Source of the DNA: Streptococcus oricebi
Lineage (GTDB): Bacteria > Bacillota > Bacilli > Lactobacillales > Streptococcaceae
Length of the DNA: 64,000 nt
Direction of reading: 5' to 3'
NCBI RefSeq assembly: GCF_017883985.1
Contig: NZ_PRDG01000002.1
Location: forward strand, 124,001 to 188,000
Both the position numbers and the translations under genes were made by a program. Shown one piece after another: positions 26,272 through 35,578 of the stretch. The first letter of the stretch is position 1, and the number at the start of each line of letters is the position of its first letter. The notes under the pieces were generated by a model. The model had not been told where the DNA came from. It ran no database searches and saw only the letters and a list, made by a program, of their open reading frames with translations.

Positions 26272-27582
26272 ATGAGTATGTTTTTAGATACAGCCAAGAT
26301 TCAGGTCAAGGCTGGTCGTGGTGGCGATGGCATGGTAGCCTTTCGTCGTGAAAAGTATGTTCCCAATGGTGGTCCTTGGGGCGGTGACGGTGGTCGTGGC
26401 GGTGATGTCATCTTTCTAGTTGATGAGGGTTTACGGACCTTGATGGACTTTCGTTACAATCGTCATTTTAAGGCCCCATCTGGAGAGAAAGGGATGACCA
26501 AGGGCATGCATGGTCGAGGGGCCGAGGATTTAATCGTCCGTGTTCCCCAAGGTACGACTGTGCGTGATGCAGAGACAGGCAAGGTTATTACCGACCTAGT
26601 CGAACATGGTCAGAAGTTTACGGTAGCTCGTGGTGGTCGTGGTGGTCGGGGTAATATCCGCTTTGCCACTCCTAAAAATCCAGCACCAGAGATTTCTGAA
26701 AATGGTGAACCTGGTCAGGAGCGGGACCTGCTCTTAGAGCTCAAGGTCTTGGCTGATGTGGGGCTGGTTGGTTTTCCTTCGGTTGGGAAATCAACTCTCC
26801 TTAGTGTCATTACCGCAGCCAAGCCCAAGATAGGGGCCTATCATTTTACAACCATTGTACCTAATCTCGGTATGGTCAGGACCCAGTCGGGTCAATCCTT
26901 TGCGGTAGCAGACCTGCCAGGTTTGATTGAAGGAGCTAGTCAAGGGGTGGGGCTGGGAACCCAGTTTCTGCGCCATATTGAGCGGACCCGGGTTATCCTG
27001 CATGTACTTGATATGTCAGCTAGCGAGGGTCGTGATCCTTATGAGGACTACCTGGCTATCAATAAGGAGCTGGAGTCCTATAATTTAAGGCTGATGGAGA
27101 GACCCCAAATTATTGTGGCCAATAAGATGGATATGCCAGAAAGTGCTGAAAATCTCAAGATTTTCAAGGAAAAATTGGCAGCTAACTATGATGAATTTGC
27201 CGACCTCCCAGCTATTTTCCCCATTTCCAGCCTGACCAAAAAGGGCTTGAATACTCTGCTAGATGCTACAGCTGAGCTCTTAGATAAGACTCCAGAGTTT
27301 CTACTTTATGACGAGGCGGATATGGAAACAGAGGTTTACTATGGCTTTGAAGAGGAGGGTCCTGGCTTTGAGATTTCGCGTGATGATGACGCGACCTGGG
27401 TCCTATCTGGCGACAAGCTGGAAAAACTCTTTACCATGACCAACTTTGACCGAGATGAAGCTATTATGAAGTTCTCTCGTCAGTTGAGAGGAATGGGTGT
27501 GGACGAGGCCTTGCGGGCGCGTGGGGCCAAGGACGGAGATTTGGTCCGCATTGGCAAATTTGAGTTTGAGTTTGTGGACTAG
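26272..27582 (+). CDS. obgE: GTPase ObgE/CgtA
   Basis: Essential GTPase of ribosome assembly and stress control. The 436-residue protein has the glycine-rich Obg domain (1-158: [14 protein letters not shown], many GGRGG repeats), a G domain with [18 protein letters not shown] and NKMD, and a C-terminal OCT domain (about 358-436). It starts with ATG 26272 after agcaggataag. A short conserved gene follows at once. Confidence 0.97.
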   Translation: MSMFLDTAKIQVKAGRGGDGMVAFRREKYVPNGGPWGGDGGRGGDVIFLVDEGLRTLMDFRYNRHFKAPSGEKGMTKGMHGRGAEDLIVRVPQGTTVRDAETGKVITDLVEHGQKFTVARGGRGGRGNIRFATPKNPAPEISENGEPGQERDLLLELKVLADVGLVGFPSVGKSTLLSVITAAKPKIGAYHFTTIVPNLGMVRTQSGQSFAVADLPGLIEGASQGVGLGTQFLRHIERTRVILHVLDMSASEGRDPYEDYLAINKELESYNLRLMERPQIIVANKMDMPESAENLKIFKEKLAANYDEFADLPAIFPISSLTKKGLNTLLDATAELLDKTPEFLLYDEADMETEVYYGFEEEGPGFEISRDDDATWVLSGDKLEKLFTMTNFDRDEAIMKFSRQLRGMGVDEALRARGAKDGDLVRIGKFEFEFVD

Positions 27583-27591
27583 GAGGCAGGA

Positions 27592-27756
27592 ATGGGAGAT
27601 AAACCAATATCCTTTAAGGACAAGGATGGAAATTTTGTTTCAGCAGCCGATGTTTGGAATGCTGAAAAGTTAGAAGAACTTTTCAATAAGCTCAATCCCA
27701 AGCGAAAATTGCGCTTGGAGCGAGAAGCATTAGCAGAAAAAGACCAGTCTAGCTAG
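27592..27756 (+). CDS. Short conserved protein encoded after obgE
   Basis: Fifty-four residues (MGDKPISFKDKDGNFVSAAD ... ending KDQSS), charged and soluble. It starts nine bases after the obgE stop behind aggagg at 27581-27586. I recall similar 50-55 residue proteins in the same place in other streptococci. Function is unknown. An accagtc/gactggt hairpin (27742-27772) overlaps its end and may terminate the operon. Confidence 0.7.
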   Translation: MGDKPISFKDKDGNFVSAADVWNAEKLEELFNKLNPKRKLRLEREALAEKDQSS

Positions 27757-27776
27757 TCGGCTAGCGACTGGTTTAA
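27742..27776 (+). terminator. Weak hairpin after the obgE operon
   Basis: accagtc (27742-27748) pairs with gactggt (27766-27772) around an inner gctag/ctagc stem. Only three T follow, so termination is uncertain. Confidence 0.4.
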
Positions 27777-27803
27777 GGATAATCAAGATAAGGAGCAACT
27801 ACT

Positions 27804-28184
27804 ATGGCAAAAACAGTTCATACAGATAAGGCACCCGCAGCAATCGGTCCCTATGTACAGGGAAAAATCGTAGGCAATCTCTTGTTTGCTAGCGGTCAGG
27901 TTCCACTCTCACCAGAGACTGGTCAGGTGGTCGGTGAGACCATTGAGGAGCAGACGCGGCAGGTCTTGGCTAATATTTCAGCCATCTTGGCAGAGGCTGG
28001 AACAGACTTTGATCATGTGGTCAAAACCACCTGTTTCTTGAGTGATATGGATGACTTTGTGGCCTTTAATGAGGTCTATCAAACAGCCTTTTCAGCTGAA
28101 TTTCCTGCTCGCTCGGCAGTGGAGGTGGCTCGCCTCCCTCGCGATGTCAAAATCGAAATCGAAGTGATTGCAGAACTAAGTTAG
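27804..28184 (+). CDS. ridA: RidA family reactive enamine/imine deaminase
   Basis: The YjgF/YER057c/UK114 family hydrolyses reactive 2-aminoacrylate and similar enamines from amino acid metabolism. The 126-residue protein has the family start TDKAPAAIGPYVQGK, the middle FASGQVPLSPETG, and C-terminal PARSAVEVARLPRDVKIEIE, where the Arg binds the substrate carboxylate. Homotrimeric and cytosolic by family. The ribosome site is aaggag at 27790-27795. Confidence 0.93.
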   Translation: MAKTVHTDKAPAAIGPYVQGKIVGNLLFASGQVPLSPETGQVVGETIEEQTRQVLANISAILAEAGTDFDHVVKTTCFLSDMDDFVAFNEVYQTAFSAEFPARSAVEVARLPRDVKIEIEVIAELS

Positions 28185-28203
28185 GAAGATGAGAAAGAAA
28201 CCG

Positions 28204-28258
28204 AGGGAGTGAGATTGCTTAGAAGGCCTAGTAGGGAATTTTAAGTCACTCCCTTTCT
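28204..28258 (+). terminator. Hairpin before rapZ, probable terminator of ridA
   Basis: agggagtga (28204-28212) pairs with tcactccct (28246-28254) and is followed by ttct. Confidence 0.5.
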
Positions 28259-28277
28259 AAAATCAAGGAGGAATACT

Positions 28278-29168
28278 ATGGCAGAGAAAGAACTGCATCT
28301 GGTCATTGTGACTGGAATGAGTGGGGCTGGAAAGACAGTGGCTATCCAGTCTTTTGAGGACTTGGGCTATTTTACTATTGATAATATGCCGCCAGCCCTA
28401 GTCCCTAAATTTTTACAGCTTTTGGAGACAACCAAGGACAATGATAAGCTAGCCTTGGTGGTGGATATGCGGAGCCGCTCCTTTTTTGCGGAAATTCAGC
28501 AGGTCCTAGATGAGGTGGAGAGTAATCCCAGTCTGGACTTTAAGATTCTCTTTTTGGATGCGGCAGACAAGGAATTGGTTGCCCGCTATAAGGAGACCCG
28601 CCGCAGCCATCCTCTGGCCGCAGATGGTCGGATTTTGGACGGTATTAAGCTAGAGCGGGAACTTTTAGCACCCTTGAAAAATATGAGTCAAAATGTGGTA
28701 GATACGACTGACTTGACCCCTAGGGGCTTGCGTAAGGCTATTGCCGAGCAATTTTCTAATCATAGTAGTCAGGAGTCCTTCCGGATTGAGGTAGTCAGCT
28801 TTGGCTTTAAGTACGGCCTGCCCTTAGATGCGGACCTGGTTTTTGATGTGCGCTTCCTGCCTAATCCCTACTATCAACCTGAACTACGTAATCAGACAGG
28901 GCTGGATCAGGGGGTCTATGATTATGTGATGAAGAGCCCAGAATCGCAAAACTTCTACCAGCACCTCCTAGGCTTGATTGAGCCGATTTTGCCGGGTTAT
29001 AAAAAGGAGGGCAAGTCTGTCCTGACGATTGCTGTCGGCTGTACAGGGGGGCAACACCGGAGCGTGGCCTTTGGCCAGCGTCTGGCTGATGATTTGGCTA
29101 AGAACTGGCCAGTCAATGCCAGTCACCGGGACAAGGACCGGCGGAAAGAAACGGTGAATCGTTCATGA
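28278..29168 (+). CDS. rapZ: RapZ/YvcJ-family nucleotide-binding protein
   Basis: P-loop protein of the YvcJ/RapZ family, which binds nucleotides and, in other bacteria, links RNA or cell-wall sensing to amino sugar synthesis. The 296-residue protein has Walker A GMSGAGKT near residue 14, [22 protein letters not shown] in the middle and the C-terminal [14 protein letters not shown] motif. It overlaps yvcK by four bases, and yvcK overlaps whiA by four, the conserved rapZ-yvcK-whiA operon of Firmicutes. Confidence 0.95.
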   Translation: MAEKELHLVIVTGMSGAGKTVAIQSFEDLGYFTIDNMPPALVPKFLQLLETTKDNDKLALVVDMRSRSFFAEIQQVLDEVESNPSLDFKILFLDAADKELVARYKETRRSHPLAADGRILDGIKLERELLAPLKNMSQNVVDTTDLTPRGLRKAIAEQFSNHSSQESFRIEVVSFGFKYGLPLDADLVFDVRFLPNPYYQPELRNQTGLDQGVYDYVMKSPESQNFYQHLLGLIEPILPGYKKEGKSVLTIAVGCTGGQHRSVAFGQRLADDLAKNWPVNASHRDKDRRKETVNRS

Positions 29169-30142
29169 GGAGACCCAAAATTGCTGTCATTGGCGGAGGG
29201 ACTGGGATTTCGGTCATTCTGGATAGCCTGCGCAAGAAGGATGTGGATATTGCAGCCATCGTTACGGTGGCTGATGATGGTGGAAGTTCGGGCGAGCTGC
29301 GGAAAAATATCCAGCAGTTGACCCCGCCAGGAGACCTGCGTAATGTCCTGGTTGCCCTATCTGACATGCCCAAGTTTTATGAAAAGGTCTTTCAGTACCG
29401 TTTTGCAGACGGGGACGGACCCTTATCTGGCCACCCCTTGGGGAACCTAATCATTGCTGGGATTTCTGAAATGCAGGGTTCTACCTATAATGCCATGCAG
29501 CTCTTGACCAAGTTTTTCCATACAACAGGGAAAATATATCCCTCTAGCGACCAGCCCCTGACCCTGCATGCCGTCTTTACCGATGGGGTAGAAGTGGTGG
29601 GCGAAAGCCAAATCGCTAACTATCAGGGCATGATTGAGCGGGTCTATGTCAAGCAAACCTATAACGAAGACAAGCCCAGGGCTAGTCGTAAGGTTGTCCG
29701 GACTATTCTGGAAAGCGATATGGTGGTTTTAGGTCCAGGTTCACTCTTCACTTCGATTTTACCCAATCTCATGATTGAAGAAATCGGTCAGGCCTTACTG
29801 GAGACAGAGGCTGAGATTGCCTATGTCTGCAATATCATGACCCAGAGAGGGGAGACGGAGCATTTTAGCGATAGCGACCATGTTCGGGTCCTCCATAGTC
29901 ATCTGGGTCAGGCTTTTATCGATACGGTCCTGGTCAATATCGACCAGGTTCCCCAGGATTATATGGATTACAACCAGTTTGATGAATATCTGGTTCAGGT
30001 TGAGCATGATTTCGAGGGCCTGCGCAAGCAGGTGCCAAGAGTTATTTCCTCCAACTTTCTGCGTCTAGAAGACGGAGGAGCCTTTCACGATGGCCAGTTG
30101 GTGGTGGACGAGCTGATGCAGATTATACAGGTGCGCAAATGA
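29165..30142 (+). CDS. yvcK: YvcK/CofD-like protein (gluconeogenesis and cell-shape factor)
   Basis: Member of the YvcK family, which binds UDP-sugars and affects growth on gluconeogenic sources and peptidoglycan synthesis in Bacillus. The 325-residue protein shows [14 protein letters not shown] at the start, [14 protein letters not shown] near residue 36 and PPGDLRN near 55. It overlaps genes on both sides by four bases (atga junctions). Confidence 0.94.
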   Translation: MRRPKIAVIGGGTGISVILDSLRKKDVDIAAIVTVADDGGSSGELRKNIQQLTPPGDLRNVLVALSDMPKFYEKVFQYRFADGDGPLSGHPLGNLIIAGISEMQGSTYNAMQLLTKFFHTTGKIYPSSDQPLTLHAVFTDGVEVVGESQIANYQGMIERVYVKQTYNEDKPRASRKVVRTILESDMVVLGPGSLFTSILPNLMIEEIGQALLETEAEIAYVCNIMTQRGETEHFSDSDHVRVLHSHLGQAFIDTVLVNIDQVPQDYMDYNQFDEYLVQVEHDFEGLRKQVPRVISSNFLRLEDGGAFHDGQLVVDELMQIIQVRK

Positions 30143-31050
30143 GTTTTACAATCAAGGTCAAGGAAGAACTTTTAACCCTCAACCAGGCAGATAAGAGTGA
30201 ACTGTCCGCCCTGATTAAGATGTCGGGGAGCTTAGGCCTTTCTGCCAGTGGTTTGAGCTTATCGGTTACCAGTGAAAATGCCAAGATTGCCCGCCACATC
30301 TACGAGTTGCTCTTGCTTCTTTATCAGGCCAAGTCGGAAATCCGCCATCACCAAAAGACCAACCTGCGTAAAAACCGGGTCTATACGGTTTTTCTGGACC
30401 AGGGAGTAGAGGAGATTTTGGCTGATTTAAGATTGGCCGACTCCTTCTTTGGGATTGAGGCTGGTATTGACCAGGATATTTTATCCCAGGACCAGGCTAG
30501 CCGGGCCTATCTGCGTGGAGCTTTCTTGGCTAATGGTAGTATCAGAGAGCCCGACTCGGGCAAGTACCAGCTGGAAATTCTATCAGTCTATTCGGACCAT
30601 GCCAGGGACTTGGCCAGTCTGATGCAGCAATTTCTCTTGCCGGCCAAGACCATTGAAAGAAAAAAAGGGACGGTTACCTACCTGCAAAGGGCCGAAGACA
30701 TCATGGACTTTCTGATTGTGATTGGAGCCATGGAGGCCATGCGGGAATTTGAGTCTATCAAGCTCTTGCGGGAGGCCAGAAATGACCTTAATCGAGCCAA
30801 TAATGCTGAAACAGCCAATATCGCTCGAACAGTGGCTGCCAGCATGAAAACCATCAATAATATTGCCAAGATTGAAGAGGAGATGGGTCTGGAAAATCTG
30901 CCCTTAGACTTGCAAGAACTAGCCCAACTCCGTATCCAACATCCCGACTATTCTATCCAACAGCTGGCCGACTCCCTCACTAAGCCCTTGACTAAGAGTG
31001 GGGTCAACCATCGATTGAGAAAAATCAATAAAATCGCCAACGACTTGTAA
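30139..31050 (+). CDS. whiA: WhiA-like DNA-binding protein
   Basis: WhiA has a LAGLIDADG-homing-endonuclease-like N-terminal domain (about 80-190, with [14 protein letters not shown]) and a C-terminal helix-turn-helix (about 245-303, with [26 protein letters not shown]). In Firmicutes it affects division and chromosome segregation. The 303-residue length is normal. Last gene of the rapZ-yvcK-whiA operon; cutC follows after 43 bases. Confidence 0.95.
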   Translation: MSFTIKVKEELLTLNQADKSELSALIKMSGSLGLSASGLSLSVTSENAKIARHIYELLLLLYQAKSEIRHHQKTNLRKNRVYTVFLDQGVEEILADLRLADSFFGIEAGIDQDILSQDQASRAYLRGAFLANGSIREPDSGKYQLEILSVYSDHARDLASLMQQFLLPAKTIERKKGTVTYLQRAEDIMDFLIVIGAMEAMREFESIKLLREARNDLNRANNAETANIARTVAASMKTINNIAKIEEEMGLENLPLDLQELAQLRIQHPDYSIQQLADSLTKPLTKSGVNHRLRKINKIANDL

Positions 31051-31093
31051 AGAAGCCCTTAACCCCCAGTCCATCTTATCTAAAAGGAGATTT

Positions 31094-31726
31094 ATGTTAT
31101 ACGAATTTTGTGCAGAAAATCTGCCCCTCATTGAACAAGCCCTAGAAGCAGGAGCAGGCCGGGTGGAGCTTTGTGACAACCTGGCAGTCGGTGGAACGAC
31201 CCCTAGCTATGGAGTGATGAGGGGAGCAGTCCTTTTGGCAGACCAGTATGATGCCAGGGTCATGACCATGATTCGCCCGCGCGGGGGAGATTTTGTTTAT
31301 AGTGCCTTGGAGACAGAAATCATGCTTTTAGATATTGATCAGGCCAAGGCGGCTTCTAGTCAGGGCCTGGTTTTTGGAGCCTTGACCAAAGAAGGAGAGC
31401 TGGATAAGGATGTCTTGAAACGCTTGATTAGCGCTGGACAGGGCCTGGAAATGACCGTCCATATGGCCTTTGATTGCCTGGCCAAGGATCAGCAACTAGA
31501 GGCCATCGACTGGCTCAGCCAGCATGGAGTCCAGCGAATTTTGACTCATGGAGGCCCTGCTGAAGAACCTATCGAAGCCCATTTTGACTGGCTAAAAGAG
31601 TTGATAGCCTATGCAGACGGCCGAATTGAAATTTTGGTTGGTGGCGGTGTTCATCTAGGCAACCGAGAGCAGATTGCCCAAGAACTGGGGATTCAGCAAC
31701 TCCATGGCACCAGGATTGTCTTTTAA
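31094..31726 (+). CDS. cutC: CutC family protein
   Basis: TIM-barrel protein historically linked to copper homeostasis, though its true function is unsettled. The 210-residue protein has the family start EFCAENLPLIEQALEAGAGRVELCDNLAVGGTTP, MIRPRGGDFVYS near residue 57 and TVHMAFD near 115. It follows whiA closely with an aaaggag ribosome site and may be co-transcribed. Confidence 0.9.
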   Translation: MLYEFCAENLPLIEQALEAGAGRVELCDNLAVGGTTPSYGVMRGAVLLADQYDARVMTMIRPRGGDFVYSALETEIMLLDIDQAKAASSQGLVFGALTKEGELDKDVLKRLISAGQGLEMTVHMAFDCLAKDQQLEAIDWLSQHGVQRILTHGGPAEEPIEAHFDWLKELIAYADGRIEILVGGGVHLGNREQIAQELGIQQLHGTRIVF

Positions 31727-31767
31727 GGTTTACTAGTCAGCCCTAGCCCTGATAAGAAGAAAGAAGT

Positions 31768-32439
31768 ATGTTAGAACTATTTGATAACTACCAATTACAA
31801 GTCGAGCAAGTCCTGCCCTATGGTTTTGTTGAGCAAGCGGACAGTTTTCTTTATCGCTGTCCCCTAATGGACCAGACCTTTGAGTTAGAGCTTAGGATAA
31901 AAGAGGAGCAAATAACTTTTAAGGTCTGGGATTTGGAGACGGGGGAGGAGTATATCCAGGTCAAGCAGCCTCAAATGACCGGCCAGTTTGTTGGCCAGGT
32001 TCGAAAGGCCTGCCAGGCCGTCTTTTTGGATATTCGTAAGCACTGCTTTAGACAGAAAAATTTCCTCTATGAGCAGAGCGAGCGCCTCATCCAGCATGTG
32101 GCAGAGAAATACCAGGCCCAGCTAGAATATCTCTGGGCCAAGTCCAAGCGCAAAAGTAGCAGTCAGGCAGGGGTCTTGCGCCACGAGGGGACCAAGAAAT
32201 GGTATGGTCTCTTTATGACTACGGATTGGTCCAAGTTCAAGTCCCAGGAGCAGGGAAAGATTGAGGTTTTAAATGTTAAAAGTGACCAGGTAGCCGAGCT
32301 TCTGGAGAAAAAGGGCATTTATCCAGCCTTTCATATGAATAAAAAATACTGGCTCAGTCTGCCCTTGGACGATAGCTTGTCCGACCAGGAAATCTATGAG
32401 CTTTTGGCAACCAGCTTTCAGCTGACCAAGAAGAAGTAA
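31768..32439 (+). CDS. MmcQ/YjbR-family protein
   Basis: 223 residues and cytosolic. The C-terminal half (about 120-215) shows the YjbR/MmcQ pattern: KWYGLFMTTDW, later KGIYPAFHMNKKYWLSLPLDD, a double-wing fold often described as DNA-binding-like. The N-terminal half is a separate region also seen in streptococcal members. Function is unknown. It probably continues the cutC transcript and ends with an aaactaag/cttggttt hairpin plus T-run (32441-32466). Confidence 0.75.
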   Translation: MLELFDNYQLQVEQVLPYGFVEQADSFLYRCPLMDQTFELELRIKEEQITFKVWDLETGEEYIQVKQPQMTGQFVGQVRKACQAVFLDIRKHCFRQKNFLYEQSERLIQHVAEKYQAQLEYLWAKSKRKSSSQAGVLRHEGTKKWYGLFMTTDWSKFKSQEQGKIEVLNVKSDQVAELLEKKGIYPAFHMNKKYWLSLPLDDSLSDQEIYELLATSFQLTKKK

Positions 32440-32440
32440 G

Positions 32441-32467
32441 AAACTAAGTGCAAGCTTGGTTTTTTAT
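32441..32467 (+). terminator. Terminator after the YjbR-like gene
   Basis: A short stem aaac-aag/ctt-gttt with tgca in the loop is followed by six T. Confidence 0.5.
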
Positions 32468-32596
32468 CTAGACTAAAATATCTAATTTAGTTTGTCGGAG
32501 AATAGTCGGATAAAAAGAAAGATTAGAGAGGATTACTCAAATCATGCAGGATAAAAAAAGAATAGGAAGTCGGCTAGATATAATTGGAGGGAGGAG

Positions 32597-33559
32597 ATGA
32601 AAAAAATATTTAAAATTTTTCTAGTTCTTCTAGGATTATTTCTCCTATTTTGTGTTTTTATGATGTTTTATAGTTGGTATAGGACTAATCAACCTATTTA
32701 CGATGTTCGTAGTCCTAAAGTTGAAAAAATAGATTTGATAGCAAATGATAAGTATGTTGCAGTGACAGATAAGAATGAAAAAAATGGGAGTTATATTTTT
32801 GTGGGTCAGGACATCCTAGTTACAAATCCAAGGAAAGAGCGTTATAATGGAAAGGATACTAGCACTAGGTATACCGAGGCTTATAGTTATATAAATGTAT
32901 ATAATCTGAAACAACCCTCATCAAAGCCTAAAAAAATCAATCTTTATGCTCTTTTAGAGAAGGTAGGAATCAGTAATAGACTTTATGGAAGTTTTGTAGA
33001 TTATTATGGAACGGTTGATGGTAAAGAGTATCTTTTAATTCGGAGTGTGAGACGACATAACTTCTATCATGTTACTTATCATCGTCTAGACTGGCAAACA
33101 GAAAAATTAGAGAAGGTAGATGTGTCCTCCTCTCCAATACAAAGATGGTATAAAGAGGGAGTTTTAAATGATGCTATAAGAAACTCCAATTTAGCCAGTC
33201 TAACAGCAGATAATGCGGGATTGGAAATTAATTGGGTATCTGGCAGACATTATTTTGATAAATATGATAAGAAAGCCTTCCAACTCGAACAAACCAACTT
33301 CGGCTCTCTCTATCCTGATGTAACCAAGCGTTTGAAAGAGGGGAAAACCTATGTCTTTCCGCGCTGGGGCTATGTCAGTGATGAGGAATATTTTAACGAT
33401 ATGAACCATTGGTTTGCGCCGCAAGGACAGGAGAAACTTCCTCTTTCCGCGGCCGTCTATGTGGCTGACAGACAGACTGAAGAACGTACTCCGATAGGGA
33501 GTTATGCGGACTTTATTGAGTGGCGAAAAGCCCATCCAAAAGAAAAGGAGAAGAATTAA
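32597..33559 (+). CDS. Membrane-anchored protein of unknown function, mosaic in base composition
   Basis: 320 residues with one N-terminal membrane helix (about 6-28) and a Lys/Tyr/Asp-rich outside part. I recognise no domain. The first two thirds (to about 33260) are AT-rich with codon use unlike the neighbours. From about 33265 to the end the DNA returns to host-like composition. It reads as a recombinant gene that has exchanged its 5' portion. The ribosome site ggaggag precedes ATG 32597. Confidence 0.65.
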   Translation: MKKIFKIFLVLLGLFLLFCVFMMFYSWYRTNQPIYDVRSPKVEKIDLIANDKYVAVTDKNEKNGSYIFVGQDILVTNPRKERYNGKDTSTRYTEAYSYINVYNLKQPSSKPKKINLYALLEKVGISNRLYGSFVDYYGTVDGKEYLLIRSVRRHNFYHVTYHRLDWQTEKLEKVDVSSSPIQRWYKEGVLNDAIRNSNLASLTADNAGLEINWVSGRHYFDKYDKKAFQLEQTNFGSLYPDVTKRLKEGKTYVFPRWGYVSDEEYFNDMNHWFAPQGQEKLPLSAAVYVADRQTEERTPIGSYADFIEWRKAHPKEKEKN

Positions 33560-33561
33560 GT

Positions 33562-33663
33562 ATGGGAACTTCTACAAAAACGATTAACTCGGGTCAGATT
33601 AAAGGTGTACAGGTTAGTCTATCTAGGTTTGCCTTTCCAATCCCTCTCAAAGCCGACTTTTGA
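33562..33663 (+). pseudogene. Short ORF, probably the N-terminal remnant of a larger gene
   Basis: Starting two bases after the previous stop, 33 codons encode MGTSTKTINSGQIKGVQVSL followed by SRFAFPIPLKADF and a stop. The sequence looks like the beginning of a larger protein cut short. It sits at the end of the mosaic region before the exporter promoter. A genuine short protein cannot be excluded. Confidence 0.35.
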
Positions 33664-33687
33664 CCTGATGGGGGCCAGTTCTTTTGC

Positions 33688-33716
33688 TTGAGCCCCTGGG
33701 GTGAAAGGTGTATAAT
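33688..33716 (+). promoter_or_regulatory. Promoter of the heterodimeric ABC exporter operon
   Basis: TTGAGC (33688-33693), 17 bases, then TATAAT (33711-33716). Confidence 0.65.
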
Positions 33717-33728
33717 GGTCATATTGTG

Positions 33729-33806
33729 CAATCAAAATCAGAGACGAGGTCCAGGCGGGAAAGACTGCCTAGTTAGACCTTGCAAGGCTGGTTTTGATTT
33801 TCTTTG
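33729..33806 (+). promoter_or_regulatory. Attenuator-like structured leader of the ABC exporter operon
   Basis: Starting at about the expected first transcribed base, aatcaaaatcag (33730-33741) pairs with ctggttttgatt (33788-33799) with one G-T pair. Inside, aggtc (33747-33751) pairs with gacct (33776-33780), and aggcgg (33753-33758) pairs with ctgcct (33765-33770). The 3' arm runs into ttttcttt. Together this is one long bulged hairpin followed by a U-rich tract, 30 bases before the exporter start. It looks like a regulated intrinsic terminator. No matching RNA family is known to me. Confidence 0.55.
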
Positions 33807-33834
33807 ATTATTAGTAGATTTAAGTGGAGAAAAA

Positions 33835-35577
33835 ATGGATTTAATCAAAAAGTTAGGCTGGTTTTTTCGGCTGGAGAAAAAGGCCTATATTCTAGGGATT
33901 CTCTCCCTATCCTTAGTCAGTGTCCTCAATCTTTTGCCGCCAAGAATTATGGGGCAGGTGATTGACCGCCTGGATCGGGGCCAGCTAAAGACAGAGGGCC
34001 TGCTCTATCAGCTGGCCTTATTGCTTGCTTCAGCCTTGGCCATGTACGGCTTGCGTTATATATGGCGCAAGTTCATCATCGGGACGGCCAACCATCTAGG
34101 GCAGATTTTACGCTATCGGCTTTTTGAGCATTTTACCAAGATGTCCCCCTCTTTTTATCAAAAGTATCGGACAGGGGATTTGATGGCCCATGCAACCAAT
34201 GACATTACGGCCATCATCTGGGTGGCTGGTGTCGGTGTCATGTCGGCAGTAGATGCCTCGATTACCGCCTTGGTGACCCTCTTTAGTATGTTTTTCATGC
34301 TGGATTGGCGCTTGACCCTGCTAGCCATTTTACCCCTTCCCTTTATGGCTTGGGGGACCAATCTAATCGGCCGAAAAAATCATCAGAGTTTTAAGGCAGC
34401 CCAGGAGGCTTTTTCGGATTTGAATAATAAGGTCCAGGAAAGTGTCTCTGGGATCAAGGTTACCAAGTCCTTTGGTTATCAAGAGGCAGAGACCCAGTCT
34501 TTTGCTAAGATTAACCAGGAGGTTTTTCGGAAAAACATAGTCGCCAGCAAATACAATGCTCTCTATGACCCCCTAGTTTTGGTCTTTATCGGCCTCTCCT
34601 ATCTCTTAACCCTGATTTTTGGTGGCATTTTTATCAGCCAAAATCAATTTACCATTGGAAATCTGGTCACCTTTATTACCTATCTGGATATGCTGGTTTG
34701 GCCCTTGCAGGCCCTAGGTTTTCTCTTTAATGTTTACCAGCGGGGCAGCGTGTCCTATGCTCGACTGGAAAAGCTCCTAGACGAGCAAAGTCAGATAAGC
34801 GAGCCTACTCAAGCCTTGAAGCCAATCGAAAATGGCCCCTTGACCTATGATATTAAACGCTTTAGCTATGGTGAAGAGACCACGCTAGCAGATATTCATT
34901 TTTCCATCAGTCAGGGACAAACCTTGGGCATTGTTGGAGCGACCGGGTCTGGCAAGACCAGCCTCCTCCGCCTCCTCCTAAGAGAGGAGGAGTTAAAAGA
35001 TGGGGCTATTTATCTCAATCAAGAGGATATTAGCCACTATGCCCTTAAGGACTTGCGCTCGCTTATGGGCTATGTTCCTCAAGACCAAATTTTATTTGCC
35101 CTATCCATTCGGGACAATATCCGCTTTGCTAGGCCGGACTTGGCAGATGAGGCCCTGATTGAAGTCAGCAAGCTCTGCGGGCTCTATGAGGATATTATGG
35201 CCATGCCAGCAGGATTTGATACCATGCTGGGTGAGCATGGTGTCTCGCTATCAGGGGGGCAACGCCAGCGCCTGGCCATGTGTCGGGCCTTAGTTACCCA
35301 GCCCGATATCTTGATTCTTGATGACTCCCTATCAGCTGTGGACGCTAGGACCGAGCACTTGATTTTAGAAAATCTCAAGGCCGAGCGGAAAAACAAGACG
35401 ACCATTATCACAGCCCACCGCCTATCTGCTATTGTCCATGCGGACTTGATTTTGGTCCTAGAAGATGGTCGCATCAAGGAGCGGGGCCGGCATGAGGAGC
35501 TCTTGGCCCAAGAAGGCTGGTATGCCAGGACCTATCGTAGTCAAGAGCTAGCAGCAGACTTAAAGGAGGCCTATTAA
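33835..35577 (+). CDS. Heterodimeric ABC exporter subunit A (LmrC-like)
   Basis: Half-transporter with six membrane helices (about 1-310) and an ATPase domain. It has Walker A GATGSGKT, a canonical signature LSGGQRQ and Walker B ILILDDS, with Asp where the catalytic Glu usually is. This Asp form marks the degenerate-site subunit of LmrCD/BmrCD-type drug exporters. The partner gene starts one base after its stop. It lies behind a promoter and an attenuator-like leader, so expression is probably induced by a substrate or translation-blocking drug. Confidence 0.88.
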   Translation: MDLIKKLGWFFRLEKKAYILGILSLSLVSVLNLLPPRIMGQVIDRLDRGQLKTEGLLYQLALLLASALAMYGLRYIWRKFIIGTANHLGQILRYRLFEHFTKMSPSFYQKYRTGDLMAHATNDITAIIWVAGVGVMSAVDASITALVTLFSMFFMLDWRLTLLAILPLPFMAWGTNLIGRKNHQSFKAAQEAFSDLNNKVQESVSGIKVTKSFGYQEAETQSFAKINQEVFRKNIVASKYNALYDPLVLVFIGLSYLLTLIFGGIFISQNQFTIGNLVTFITYLDMLVWPLQALGFLFNVYQRGSVSYARLEKLLDEQSQISEPTQALKPIENGPLTYDIKRFSYGEETTLADIHFSISQGQTLGIVGATGSGKTSLLRLLLREEELKDGAIYLNQEDISHYALKDLRSLMGYVPQDQILFALSIRDNIRFARPDLADEALIEVSKLCGLYEDIMAMPAGFDTMLGEHGVSLSGGQRQRLAMCRALVTQPDILILDDSLSAVDARTEHLILENLKAERKNKTTIITAHRLSAIVHADLILVLEDGRIKERGRHEELLAQEGWYARTYRSQELAADLKEAY

Positions 35578-35578
35578 G

